Below are positions 1 through 8,190 of a DNA stretch of 64,000 bases, piece after piece (positions within the stretch are counted from its first letter, which is position 1; every line of letters begins with the position of its first letter). Under the pieces are notes generated by a model that was not told the origin of the DNA, did no database searches, and saw only the letters and a program-made list of their open reading frames with translations. The translations under genes were made by a program, and so were the position numbers. This stretch comes from JANQOH01 sp965243325 (GTDB taxonomy: Bacteria; Pseudomonadota; Alphaproteobacteria; UBA7887). The stretch spans positions 186,001-250,000 of the forward strand of contig CBDEUQ010000003.1 in assembly GCA_965243325.1 (NCBI GenBank), in the 5' to 3' direction.

Positions 1-270
1 GCCCGATCGACCTTCTTCAAGTGGAAGAAAAATCAGAATGTTGTTCTGCCTAAAGACACGCTGGAGCGCATTTCCTACATTCTGGGCATCTACAAGGCAC
101 TTCAGCTTCTGCTCCCCGACGAACAGGCTGCCGATGAATGGGTGAGGCGTCCGAACGCGGCGCCACTGTTCGCTGGTCGGTCGGCTCTCGACCGGATGCT
201 CTCCGGCCAGGTGGCAGACCTCTTCGTCGTACGGCAATACCTCGACGCACAGCGGGGTGGCTGGGCGTGA
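1..270 (+). CDS. Xre/MbcA/ParS-type antitoxin, 5' truncated by window edge
   Basis: An open frame from base 1 to a TGA at 268-270 gives the last 89 residues of an antitoxin. It reads through FFKWKKN, ERISYILGIYKAL, a WVRRPN turn, then FAGRSALDRM and VVRQYLDAQRGGW. That order (short HTH end, helical bundle, 'N-xx-PLF-G-S-ALD-M' and C-terminal helix) is the DUF2384/MbcA-ParS toxin-binding fold. The next gene is a RES toxin whose GTG start overlaps this stop, the usual order for this TA class. The N-terminal Xre HTH lies outside the window. In this family the antitoxin binds the RES active site and autoregulates the operon. The family call is by motif recognition. Confidence 0.85.
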   Translation, partial: ARSTFFKWKKNQNVVLPKDTLERISYILGIYKALQLLLPDEQAADEWVRRPNAAPLFAGRSALDRMLSGQVADLFVVRQYLDAQRGGWA

Positions 271-962
271 CGCTGCCGGTCGCCCGCATCGAATGGAAGC
301 CGTGCTGGCGAATCATCCCCAGCCGGTTTCCGCCGATTCAGCTCTTCGAACGGGTGACCGATCCCGACGACCTTGAAGCGATCTTCGAGTTGGACGCGCT
401 CACGAATCCCAGGCTTCGAGACGAGGCCGGCAATATCGAGCTCATGCCGCCCGAAGATCGCATCAGTGGGCCCGGGACCACCGTCATCATGGCGGCGTTC
501 ACCCATCTGAACCCGAACGGCAGTCGGTTTTCGGATGGCACTTACGGCGTCTTCTATGCCGCGAACGACCTGGACACGGCAATTGCCGAGACCAGGCACC
601 ATCGCGAGCGGTTTCTGAGCGCCACGGCCCAGGCTCACATGGAGCTGGACATGCGCGTTTATCAGGTCGACCTTGATGGGGATCTGCATGACCTGCGCGG
701 CCAGAAAGCCGCCCAGTCGCTCGTCTACCACAACGACAACTATGCTGCGGGTCAGCATCTGGCGAGAACGCTGCGTGAAGCCGGCTCGAACGGGATCGCC
801 TATGACAGCGTCCGTCGGGCAGAGGGCGAATGCGCCGCCGTGTTCCGACCTCCCCTTCTCTCCAACGCCCGCCAGGAGCGGCACCTCTGCTACGTGTGGA
901 ACGGCAAGAAGGTCGAAACCGTCTATGAGAAACGCGAAATCGGTGAAGGCAGCCAGTTCTGA
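267..962 (+). CDS. RES-domain toxin of a type II toxin-antitoxin system
   Basis: 231 residues from a GTG at 267 that forms a GTGA overlap with the upstream antitoxin stop; a further upstream start would run inside the antitoxin. The RES core is visible: an early W-R-I segment, then RFSDGTYGVFYAANDLDTAIAE, which carries the conserved Arg/Ser/Tyr/Glu set, followed by a strand-rich half ending in RHLCYVWNGKKVETVYE. Characterised RES toxins (for example MbcT) resemble ADP-ribosyltransferases and degrade NAD+; that activity here is inferred from family. Full length for the family. Base composition is lower in GC than the core genes to the right, consistent with mobile TA cargo. Confidence 0.88.
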   Translation: MTLPVARIEWKPCWRIIPSRFPPIQLFERVTDPDDLEAIFELDALTNPRLRDEAGNIELMPPEDRISGPGTTVIMAAFTHLNPNGSRFSDGTYGVFYAANDLDTAIAETRHHRERFLSATAQAHMELDMRVYQVDLDGDLHDLRGQKAAQSLVYHNDNYAAGQHLARTLREAGSNGIAYDSVRRAEGECAAVFRPPLLSNARQERHLCYVWNGKKVETVYEKREIGEGSQF

Positions 963-1057
963 CTTCGCTGCAAGGCGGCTGCTGACAACCATCGGGACCG
1001 AGCCCGCGTGCCGGCCCGCACCGCGGACCCGCGAAAGACCGCGACCGGGGTCGCCGC

Positions 1058-2527
1058 TCAGCGTGCGGTCCGTCTGAGCCGGCGAAATCCGATCACGACC
1101 GCGGTCACGCAGAACACGAAACCGCAACTCAGCAGCGCGACCATGAGCACGTCCCAAAGCGGCCGGCGATCGACGAGTCCCGGGAAATCGAAGCTGTGCA
1201 ATCCGTTGAACAGCCACCGGTACAACCTCCGGCTGCGATCCATGATCGAGACGATTTCGGCCCGCGCCGGACTCACGTGTACCCAGGTATCCCCCGGATC
1301 GTCGAGGACGATACGGACCGTGTCGGGCGCCAGCGACCCTTCGCGCAGACTGGTGTAGGTGTCGCCTTCGCCCAGGACACGGGACTCGACCGCTTCGTGG
1401 TCGGGCCAGGCATTCGACACGGCGGCGGAGACCTCGGCGACGGTCGGGCGATATACCTGCAATCGACCATCGAACAGCCGCCACAACGCGCGTCCGTTCG
1501 GCCCCGTCGTCCTCAGTACGGGCGACCCGGCAAATGCGCCGATTTCGGCATGGGAGAACGGAGCGGCATCGGCGAGCGCATCGACCGGAATCATGCCGGC
1601 GGCGGCGCTTGCGCTCATCCCGGCAAAACGCTCGACGTGATCTTCCGCGGGCGCCGGCGTCGAGAAAAGCCGTCCGTGATCCATCGACAGCCAGCCGCTG
1701 AAGATCCAGGTCAGAACCACCACCCCGACGGTCAGCCCGCCGACATGGTGCCACTTCATCCAACCCCGGTACGGGCTCCACAGACCGCGTCGACCGCCGC
1801 GTACGGCGGATCGCCATCGCAGGATACCGAGGTAGAGTCCGGCGAGCGTCAACACGATGCCGGCGAGCGACACCCACCAGACCAGCTGGTCCCAAAGCGC
1901 CCAGTGCTTGCGGATCACGGTCGGGTAGATCCAGTGAACCACGGCGCCGACGTAGTTCCATCGCCGTTGCGAACGCGAGGTGCGCTGGACGACTTCTCCG
2001 GTGACGGCGGAAACGTAGAGGTCCGTGCCCCCGGGATCGTCCAGACGCACGCGGTAGTACGGACGCAGAGCGTCGAACGCACCGTAGACGACCCACTGGT
2101 CGTACTGGACGGGACCATGAACGCTCCTCGCGGCAAGTCCCGAGAACTCGCGCGCGATTTGCCCGGCGGCGGACGCATCGAACGGGCCGGCGCGTTCTCC
2201 GGTATCGGCCTGGATGGCGATGGTCCGTCCGCCATCGGCGATCACGTACTGCGGTCGACCGTCCTGGCTGCGCAGCCGAATGCCGACGCCCGGACCGGAG
2301 TCCGCCAGTTCGATCGCCTCGGCCGGAGCGACGCGGATTCCGTCCACGTCGACCGGCTCGGCCCGGTCGATCCGCTCGTCGAGCGGCAACAACGGGAACG
2401 GCACGTAGATCATGACGATCCCGCTCGCGAACCACGCCGCGAACATCAAGCAGAGAACGATGCCTATCCAGCGGTGAACCTGGACCAGAAGCCGCTGCAC
2501 CGTCGACGTCCCGACGTTCGGCGGCAC
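1058..2527 (-). CDS. PepSY-domain membrane protein, siderophore-receptor partner
   Basis: 489 residues with four membrane segments (about 17-41, 213-237, 262-282 and one near the C-terminus before RRLRRTAR) and a large periplasmic region between the first two with PepSY-like sequence (PLLPLDERIDRAEPVDVDG onward). This is the PepSY-associated TM architecture found next to TonB-dependent receptors, where it is proposed to handle or reduce the imported metal complex in the inner membrane. It starts 6 bp after the receptor stop, so the two are co-transcribed and should share the receptor promoter and operator. The substrate is not determined by sequence. Confidence 0.85.
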   Translation of the reverse strand: MPPNVGTSTVQRLLVQVHRWIGIVLCLMFAAWFASGIVMIYVPFPLLPLDERIDRAEPVDVDGIRVAPAEAIELADSGPGVGIRLRSQDGRPQYVIADGGRTIAIQADTGERAGPFDASAAGQIAREFSGLAARSVHGPVQYDQWVVYGAFDALRPYYRVRLDDPGGTDLYVSAVTGEVVQRTSRSQRRWNYVGAVVHWIYPTVIRKHWALWDQLVWWVSLAGIVLTLAGLYLGILRWRSAVRGGRRGLWSPYRGWMKWHHVGGLTVGVVVLTWIFSGWLSMDHGRLFSTPAPAEDHVERFAGMSASAAAGMIPVDALADAAPFSHAEIGAFAGSPVLRTTGPNGRALWRLFDGRLQVYRPTVAEVSAAVSNAWPDHEAVESRVLGEGDTYTSLREGSLAPDTVRIVLDDPGDTWVHVSPARAEIVSIMDRSRRLYRWLFNGLHSFDFPGLVDRRPLWDVLMVALLSCGFVFCVTAVVIGFRRLRRTAR

Positions 2528-2533
2528 GCCCTC

Positions 2534-4792
2534 CTAGAAGAAGTACGAGACGCTTAGCTCCCAGGTTCGGGGTGCGCCGAGAATCAGCTGGTTGGCATAC
2601 AGGAAGCCCGGGTCGGTCTGTTGCAGATAGAACACGTCGGACCAGGGGACGTAGACCGTGTCGAATACATTGTTGACGCGGGCCGTCACACGGTAGTTGT
2701 CGCCGGTCCACGCGGCGTATCCATCGACGACCCAATAGTCGGACAGCGTCACGGTGTTCGCATTGTCGCCGAAGCGCTCGCTGACGTAGCGCGCGGCGCC
2801 TCCGACCTCTGCCGGCGTTCCCGCGATACCGCGGTACGACGTCCAGAAATTGAAAGTCCAATCCGGAACGTTCGGCGGCGTGTTTCCCGCGAACGTATCG
2901 AAGTTGGCCGATCGCAGGAATTCCGCATCGGTGTATGCGGCATTGGCGGCAAGTCGCCACCGGTCGGATGCCTGGACGGAAGCGGCCAGCTCCACGCCGC
3001 GGGACTCCCGGCCGCCGACGCTCGTCGCGCTGTCCAGCCCGATACGCTCCAGAACGTCGTCGCGCTCGATCTGGTAGTAGGCGAAAGTCGCTTCGGCCCG
3101 ACCGTCGAGAAACACCGATTTCAGCCCGACTTCGAACTGATCGGCTTCCGTGAGATCGAAATTCTCGCTGGAATTCACCAGGAAGATATTCGAATTGACC
3201 GGGTCCCGGGCATTGCTGGCCTGTCCATATGCCATGAGACCGTCGGCAAGCTTGAACACGCCTCCGATCCGCCAGCTGGTCCAGTTGAAGTCGCGCGCAA
3301 AACCGGAAGCCTCGAGGTCGCCGGCGGCGTTGTAGTTCTTGCGGTCGAGTTCGAGCTGTTCGTGGCGCAGCGCTCCGACGAGCGAGAACCGCGGGGTCAC
3401 TTCAAGCACGTCCTCGAAGAAGATCGCGCGCGTTCCGATCGTGGTCGGGCTTACCCCGCGTATTTCCTCCGGACCGTATACGCCGGGGACCGGATCGAAC
3501 AGGTCCACGGCATCGGTCGCCGCCAACGGTTCGTTCAAGCGAAATCCGCGCGTACGCTCGAAGTCGAGATCCGTGACTTCAAGCCCGGCCAGAAATGTAT
3601 TGGGCCGTCCCAACAGGTTTTGATTGACCGTCAGGTGCGTGCGGTTACCCACCAGGTCCTGTTCGTGGAACACGAGGAAATAGCCGTAATAGCGCTGGAG
3701 AACGCCGGTATCCGTGCAGACATCGACGATCTCCGTGCAGAAGACATAGCCCTCCGCGTTCAGCCATTCGCGGTCGGCATTGAAGTTGTAGACCGTGTTG
3801 TGCAGTTCGATCCGATCCGAAATCCGCCACGTAAGATCGCCGCGCAACAGCAGCTGACCGGATTCCGAGCGGTGGTCGCTCACGTTGTAATTGTTGCGGC
3901 GCGTATTGCCGTCGATCGTCTCGCCGGTTGCGGTCGTCACCACATCGGTCAACGGATCCGTCGCGACGGAAATCGGCACCAGCGGCGTGCCCCAGTAATT
4001 CGCGAGATCGTCATCCAGATAATCCAGGCTCAACCTCAGCGACAGGTCCGCATTCGGTTGCCAAAGCAATCCGCCGGTTGCGTTGAGCGATTGCGGGTCC
4101 ATTTCCCGAACGTATCCGTCGGACGAACGGAAACTGACATCGCCCCTGTACCAGAGCTCGTCGGATGCCGCGCCGCCCGCGCCGACGCCGAATTGCTGGC
4201 TGTTGTAGCGGCCGACGCTCGCCAGGGCATCGACCGAGTCGCGCATTCCCGCGTACGGCGCCTTCGTGACGGCATTCACGGTGCCGGCGACGACACCCTG
4301 TCCGTGCAACACCGATGCCGGACCGCGGAGAACCTCCACACGGTCCAGGTTGAAGGTATTCTGCGGCCGCATGACCATATTGGTCGGCCCGAGCCATATG
4401 CCGTCCCGCAGCACCGTGATCTCGCTGCGGGTCAGTCCGCGCATCGAAAATCCGGACGGAGCGGCCGGCGATTCTCCGGATATGACACCCGGCAGCGCCT
4501 GCACGGCCTCCGAAAGGCGTCCGTATCCGCGTGCTCGCATGACCTCGGAGTCGATGATCTCGACGCTCGCGGGCGTTTCCATGATCGGCAACCCGAGTCG
4601 GCTGCCGGTGCCCTCCGACACTTCGTCGAGACCGAGATCCTGAACGTTTTCACCGAAGACCACGATTTCCTCGAGGACCACGGCGTCTTCGGCGGGCCCG
4701 CTGGTCTGCGCCATCGACCCGGCGGTTGGCGAAATGGCCAGCGCGACCAACACGGGTAAGGACCCGCTCGTCCGGAAAGCGAGTTTAAGCAT
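2534..4792 (-). CDS. TonB-dependent outer-membrane receptor (siderophore type)
   Basis: 752 residues from ATG at 4792, chosen because GAGGG lies 8 bases upstream and a signal peptide follows at once (LVALAISPTAGSMAQ); a GTG 27 bases earlier lacks both. A TonB-box-like EEIVVFG comes after the leader, then the plug (ETPASVEIID, LPGVISGE, SMRGLTRSEITVLRDG, VEVLRGPASVLHGQG) and a 22-strand-type barrel ending in WELSVSYFF with a terminal Phe. It imports a metal-chelate across the outer membrane using TonB/ExbBD energy (family knowledge). The operon partner is the PepSY protein. A Zur-like box covers its promoter, so the cargo may be zinc-related instead of ferric; that is inference. Confidence 0.92.
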   Translation of the reverse strand: MLKLAFRTSGSLPVLVALAISPTAGSMAQTSGPAEDAVVLEEIVVFGENVQDLGLDEVSEGTGSRLGLPIMETPASVEIIDSEVMRARGYGRLSEAVQALPGVISGESPAAPSGFSMRGLTRSEITVLRDGIWLGPTNMVMRPQNTFNLDRVEVLRGPASVLHGQGVVAGTVNAVTKAPYAGMRDSVDALASVGRYNSQQFGVGAGGAASDELWYRGDVSFRSSDGYVREMDPQSLNATGGLLWQPNADLSLRLSLDYLDDDLANYWGTPLVPISVATDPLTDVVTTATGETIDGNTRRNNYNVSDHRSESGQLLLRGDLTWRISDRIELHNTVYNFNADREWLNAEGYVFCTEIVDVCTDTGVLQRYYGYFLVFHEQDLVGNRTHLTVNQNLLGRPNTFLAGLEVTDLDFERTRGFRLNEPLAATDAVDLFDPVPGVYGPEEIRGVSPTTIGTRAIFFEDVLEVTPRFSLVGALRHEQLELDRKNYNAAGDLEASGFARDFNWTSWRIGGVFKLADGLMAYGQASNARDPVNSNIFLVNSSENFDLTEADQFEVGLKSVFLDGRAEATFAYYQIERDDVLERIGLDSATSVGGRESRGVELAASVQASDRWRLAANAAYTDAEFLRSANFDTFAGNTPPNVPDWTFNFWTSYRGIAGTPAEVGGAARYVSERFGDNANTVTLSDYWVVDGYAAWTGDNYRVTARVNNVFDTVYVPWSDVFYLQQTDPGFLYANQLILGAPRTWELSVSYFF

Positions 4793-4895
4793 GCCATTGC
4801 CCTCGAGTGGTTGAAACACGACAGCCGGCCGGCCGAGCGGCGCTGCGTGGTGCCTGTGAGCGATACCGTTCCCGGCGGTCCTTCGCCTTGGAATT

Positions 4896-4918
4896 GAAAT
4901 GTTATATTATAACCATGC
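4896..4918. promoter_or_regulatory. Zur-box-like operator over the receptor promoter
   Basis: The stretch GAAATGTTATATTATAAC at 4896-4913 matches the first 18 positions of the gammaproteobacterial Zur consensus GAAATGTTATAnTATAACATTTC as I recall it; the last five bases (CATGC) do not match. Its core GTTATA-T-TATAAC is a perfect inverted repeat. It sits in an AT-rich pocket inside GC-rich sequence and contains the -10 of the receptor operon, so a bound repressor would block transcription. The match is seen; regulation by zinc is inferred. Confidence 0.55.
4906..4911 (-). promoter_or_regulatory. Perfect -10 (TATAAT) for the receptor-PepSY operon
   Basis: On the minus strand TATAAT lies here, predicting transcription start near 4898 and a leader of about 105 bases to the receptor ATG. 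No good -35 hexamer is present 16-18 bases upstream, so an activator or an otherwise weak promoter is possible. No cobalamin-riboswitch boxes are recognisable in the leader. Confidence 0.5.
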
Positions 4919-4921
4919 CCG

Positions 4922-4971
4922 GTGAGCAAGGACCCCCAGGGCACCAGGGAATGGGGCCCCCGGCTGCTCAC
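4922..4971. repeat. Inverted repeat in the receptor/aminotransferase intergenic region
   Basis: Within the 344-base gap 4793-5136, GTGAGCA (4922-4928) and TGCTCAC (4965-4971) are perfect inverted arms. Between them CCCCCA and TGGGG can also pair, so the whole segment can fold as a long interrupted hairpin. It lies upstream of both divergent genes. The gap otherwise holds only the two promoters; no gene is seen. Confidence 0.45.
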
Positions 4972-5074
4972 GGTGAACCGCCGGCCGGCAGACGGCGGAT
5001 TTCGGCGTACGGAGCGGAGAGCCCGGCGCGATCGGAGGTCCGTGCCGGCGCGCCCCGTCCCGGCGGCGTTCACG

Positions 5075-5104
5075 TTGGGCGCGCGCGCCCGAAGGTGCTA
5101 GGTT
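5075..5104 (+). promoter_or_regulatory. Promoter of the class III aminotransferase gene
   Basis: TTGGGC (5075-5080), an 18-bp spacer and TAGGTT (5099-5104) precede the ATG at 5137 with a leader of roughly 26 bases that contains the AGGAG ribosome binding site. Confidence 0.45.
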
Positions 5105-5136
5105 GCCGCCTCCCCATCCGGACGAGGAGAGAGGCC

Positions 5137-6486
5137 ATGGGCGCGACAGTGCACGACATCGCAGACCGCTTCGGCGCCACCCCGAACGATCTCGACGCGC
5201 TGTGGATGCCGTTCACGGCCAACCGCCAGTTCAAGGCCGCGCCGAGGCTGCTGATCTCGGCGGAAGGCATGCATTACCGGAGCGCCGACGGACGGCGCAT
5301 CCTCGACGCCACCTCGGGGCTGTGGTGCGTGAACGCCGGCCACGGGCGGCGCGAAGTGATCGAAGCCATCCAGCGCCAGGCGGCGCGCATGGACTATGCG
5401 CCGGCGTTCCAGATGGGCCACCCGCTGCAGTTCGAGCTGGCGTCGCGGGTCGCCGCCGTGCTTCCGGGCGATCTCGACCACGTGTTCTTCACCAACTCCG
5501 GTTCCGAGTCGGTCGACACCGCGCTCAAGATCGCGCTCGCCTATCACCAGGCGAACGGGGCGCCGACGCGCACGGTACTGATCGGCCGCGAGCGCGGCTA
5601 CCACGGCGTCGGCTTCGGTGGCCTGTCGGTCGGCGGCATCGCCAACAACCGGCGCCAGTTCCGCAACCGTCTGGGCGACGTCGACCATCTGCCGCACACG
5701 CACGCGCCGGAACACAACGCGTTCAGCCGCGGCGAACCGGCATGGGGCGGCCACCTCGCCGACACGCTGGAAGACCTGGTGGCGCTGCACGGCGCCGACA
5801 CCATCGCGGCCGTGATCGTGGAGCCGATGGCCGGCTCGACGGGAGTGCTGATTCCGCCCGTCGGCTATCTCAAGCGGCTGCGCGAGATCTGCGACCGGCA
5901 CGGCATCCTGCTGATCTTCGACGAGGTGATCACCGGGTTCGGCCGGCTCGGCGCGTCGTTCGCGTGCGAGCGTTTCGACGTGCAGCCCGACATCGTGACG
6001 ATGGCCAAGGGGCTCACCAACGCGGCGGTGCCGATGGGGGCGGTCGCCGTGCGCGCGCCGATCCACGAGGCGGTGGTGAGCGGGCCGGAGAACGCCATCG
6101 AGCTGTTCCACGGCTATACCTACTCGGGCCATCCGCTGGCCTGCGCGGCGGGCCTGGCGACGCTCGAGGTCTACCGCGACGATGCGCTGTTCGACCGCGC
6201 CGCCGAGCTCGCGCCGTATTTCGAGGACGCGGTGCACGCGCTCCGGGACCGGCCGCACGTCATCGACGTTCGCAACCTCGGTCTCGTCGCCGGCATCGAG
6301 CTCGAGCCGATCGCCGGACGGCCGACCGCGCGCGCCTACGACGCGTTCGTCCGCGCCTACGAGAAGGGCGTGCTGGTGCGGACCACCGCCGACATCATCG
6401 CGCTGTCGCCGCCGCTCGTCGTCGAGCGTGGGCAGATCGACGAGATCTGCGGCACCATCGCCGACGTGCTCGACGAAGCGGCGTGA
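5137..6486 (+). CDS. Class III omega-aminotransferase (beta-alanine--pyruvate type)
   Basis: 449 residues from ATG at 5137, preceded by AGGAGAGAGG; the frame stays open upstream but lacks a better start. It is a fold-type I PLP enzyme: TNSGSESVDTALK (phosphate-binding region), RGYHGVGFGG, IVEPMAGSTG, the Asp of LLIFDEVITGFGRLG that contacts the pyridine nitrogen, and the Schiff-base Lys291 in TMAKGLTNAA. The N-terminal LDALWMPFTANRQFK is typical of the beta-alanine/omega-amino acid:pyruvate subgroup, which moves an amino group from beta-alanine or amines to pyruvate. Converges on trxA with a 3-base gap. Substrate is not certain. Confidence 0.9.
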   Translation: MGATVHDIADRFGATPNDLDALWMPFTANRQFKAAPRLLISAEGMHYRSADGRRILDATSGLWCVNAGHGRREVIEAIQRQAARMDYAPAFQMGHPLQFELASRVAAVLPGDLDHVFFTNSGSESVDTALKIALAYHQANGAPTRTVLIGRERGYHGVGFGGLSVGGIANNRRQFRNRLGDVDHLPHTHAPEHNAFSRGEPAWGGHLADTLEDLVALHGADTIAAVIVEPMAGSTGVLIPPVGYLKRLREICDRHGILLIFDEVITGFGRLGASFACERFDVQPDIVTMAKGLTNAAVPMGAVAVRAPIHEAVVSGPENAIELFHGYTYSGHPLACAAGLATLEVYRDDALFDRAAELAPYFEDAVHALRDRPHVIDVRNLGLVAGIELEPIAGRPTARAYDAFVRAYEKGVLVRTTADIIALSPPLVVERGQIDEICGTIADVLDEAA

Positions 6487-6489
6487 CGC

Positions 6490-6813
6490 TCAGGCGAGAC
6501 TGGTCTCGACCCAGCTGGCGAGGTCGCTCTTCGGCGCCGCGCCGACCTTCATCGCGGCGACCTCGCCGCCCTTGAACAGCAGCAGGGTGGGGATGCCGCG
6601 CACCTGATATCGGGTCGGGGTCTTCGGGTTGTCGTCGATGTTCATCTTGGCGACCGTGATGCGGCCGTCGAACTCGACCGCGAGCTCCTCGAGCGCCGGC
6701 GCGATGGTCTTGCACGGAGCGCACCATTCCGCCCAGAAGTCGACGAGCACCGGGGTCTCGGCGTTGAGCACGTCGCGCTCGAAGCTCGCATCGGATACTG
6801 AGGTCGTCGCCAT
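6490..6813 (-). CDS. trxA: Thioredoxin
   Basis: 107 residues, standard length for thioredoxin 1. The redox motif is W-C-A-P-C-K with cysteines 31 and 34; the usual residue between the cysteines is Gly-Pro, here Ala-Pro. The buried Asp of VLVDFWAEW, the cis-Pro of VRGIPTLLLF and C-terminal amphipathic helix are present. It reduces protein disulfides in the cytoplasm. In many alphaproteobacteria trxA directly follows addA; here an IS sits between them, and trxA has its own promoter between the IS and its start, so expression need not depend on the addAB operon. Confidence 0.95.
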   Translation of the reverse strand: MATTSVSDASFERDVLNAETPVLVDFWAEWCAPCKTIAPALEELAVEFDGRITVAKMNIDDNPKTPTRYQVRGIPTLLLFKGGEVAAMKVGAAPKSDLASWVETSLA

Positions 6814-6846
6814 GAAACGCTCCCGTGTGGACCCGGCGGCCTGAGC

Positions 6847-6862
6847 GCCCGCCCGGGCGGGC
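6847..6862. repeat. 16-bp perfect palindrome in trxA leader
   Basis: GCCCGCCCGGGCGGGC is self-complementary and lies in the predicted 5' leader of trxA, downstream of its -10. It could form a hairpin near the start of the transcript; no U tract follows, so it is not a simple terminator. Confidence 0.5.
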
Positions 6863-6863
6863 G

Positions 6864-6892
6864 AGCGTAGAAACCCCCGCGAGCGGGGTCAA
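6864..6892 (-). promoter_or_regulatory. trxA promoter
   Basis: Read on the minus strand: TTGACC (6887-6892), 17-bp spacer, TACGCT (6864-6869). Transcription would begin near 6857, giving a leader of about 44 bases. The IS end at 6908 lies only 15 bases upstream of the -35, so the insertion spared the core promoter. Confidence 0.6.
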
Positions 6893-6907
6893 GCGGCGGC
6901 CGTCAGG

Positions 6908-8187
6908 GGTAACGTCAAGAGTTATGTGTCAGGGAGACGGGGGTGCTGATTCCCTGAGACTTGTTTTCGTGGATGAATACCGCGTAGAGGACGCGGTCCA
7001 TTGAGGTCCGGTCCTGGAAGGTTCCCATGGGCCGGGTTCGTCTGCGGACCTCCCGGAACCTTCGTTCGATGGCGTTGGTGGTCCTGACCCGCTTTCGCTC
7101 ATCGAGGGTCCGGTAGCGGAAGCAGGTGAGCAGCTCGTCGAGATCGCTGCGCAGGCAGGCGACGGCCTTGGGGTAGGTGCTTTGCCAGCGGTCGGCGAAG
7201 CGTCGGGCGGCGCTCTGGGCCTTGCGGCGGCTCTTTGCATTCATGACGGCGTGGACATCGGCCTTGACGGCCTCCTGGTCGGCCTTGCGGACCTTGTTGA
7301 GGATGTTGCGCATCTTGTGCGCCCAGCACCTCTGAACCGGGATGCCGGGATAGACGAACGGCAAGGCAGCCAGCAGGCCCTTGCCGCCATCGACGCAGAT
7401 CATCTCAAGGCCTTCGCCGGTGAGCCCGCGGTGGTACAGCCGGTTGAGGAACACTTCCCACTCGCGGGCGCCTTCGCTGACGGCGAGATGGAAGTCGATG
7501 ATCTCCTTCTTGCCGTCGGGGCGGATGCCGAGCGCCACCAGGACCGGCCTCCTGAGCGCGCCGGCGCCGGTCTTGCGGGCCAGCACCACGCCGTCGAGCA
7601 TCAGCGCCTTGTAGGCGTTCTTCAGCGGCCTGCGGTGGAAGGCCTCGACCGCCATGTCGAGCGTCTTGGAGACCCGGCTCACCGTCGCGGCCGAGACCGG
7701 GCGCCCGAGCAGGGCCAGCAGGACCTCGCCCACCTTGCGCGTCGAAAGCCCCAGCACGAAGCCGGCCAGGATGGCACGGTCGATCTCCGGCGCGCGCCTT
7801 GCGTAGCTCTTCACAACCCCGGTCGGGCAGAAGTGCCGGGTGCGCGGCACGTTGAGCTCGATGTCGCCGAGCTCGCTCAGCAGGCAGCGGCGGTAGGTCC
7901 CGTTGCGCCGGTCGCGCATCGCGCCGGCGTCGAGGTTGTCGAGCCAGCGATCCACCGCCTCGGCCATCCGGCCCTCGATGATCTCGGCCAGCGCCTGGCG
8001 GCCGAGCGGGCGGTAGCCCTCGCCCCAGTCCAGTCCGCCTGCCTGCATCTCCTTCACCACCTCAAAGGCCTGGGGTAGGCTCATGATCGTCGCAGCTTGC
8101 TGGGACATGCGGGGTGCTCCTGTTTGTGGTTGTCGTCACCACAGGGAGTACCCCCTTCCCACCTGACACATAAATTCTTACGTCACC
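6908..8187 (-). mobile_element. IS256-family insertion sequence, copy 1 (1280 bp)
   Basis: A complete element with imperfect terminal inverted repeats of about 25 bp. Each end starts GGT(A/G)ACGT and shares an inner block TTATGTGTCAGG; about 20 of 25 bases match. One transposase gene fills it. A copy of the same length lies inverted at 19492-20771, and the transposase proteins are identical. It is inserted between addA and trxA, immediately after the addA stop. Confidence 0.92.
6915..8108 (-). CDS. IS256-family transposase (copy 1)
   Basis: 397 residues. The DDE triad is readable: D172 in LMLDGVVLARK, D240 in MICVDGGKG, E348 in RTTNAIERRFREVRRR, with the C-W-A-H-K motif (261-265) between the second Asp and the Glu, as in the IS256/MULE group. 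The N-terminal region contains the R-RNGTYRR-LL-ELG-IELNVPR segment typical of the family. It cuts and pastes or copies the element by acting on its terminal repeats. The last codons run into the terminal repeat. The start is followed by an intact frame with no lesion, so the element appears active. Confidence 0.95.
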   Translation of the reverse strand: MSQQAATIMSLPQAFEVVKEMQAGGLDWGEGYRPLGRQALAEIIEGRMAEAVDRWLDNLDAGAMRDRRNGTYRRCLLSELGDIELNVPRTRHFCPTGVVKSYARRAPEIDRAILAGFVLGLSTRKVGEVLLALLGRPVSAATVSRVSKTLDMAVEAFHRRPLKNAYKALMLDGVVLARKTGAGALRRPVLVALGIRPDGKKEIIDFHLAVSEGAREWEVFLNRLYHRGLTGEGLEMICVDGGKGLLAALPFVYPGIPVQRCWAHKMRNILNKVRKADQEAVKADVHAVMNAKSRRKAQSAARRFADRWQSTYPKAVACLRSDLDELLTCFRYRTLDERKRVRTTNAIERRFREVRRRTRPMGTFQDRTSMDRVLYAVFIHENKSQGISTPVSLTHNS

Positions 8188-8190
8188 CCG

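Noticed and set aside
4793..4895. Cobalamin riboswitch in the TonB receptor leader
   Set aside because: Neither the B12-box nor the conserved accessory stems could be recognised; the Zur-like box is the only regulatory signal seen.
6870..6890. Terminator between addA and trxA (CCCCG/CGGGG hairpin)
   Set aside because: It overlaps the trxA promoter spacer and has no T tract on the relevant strand, so it is not supported as a terminator.
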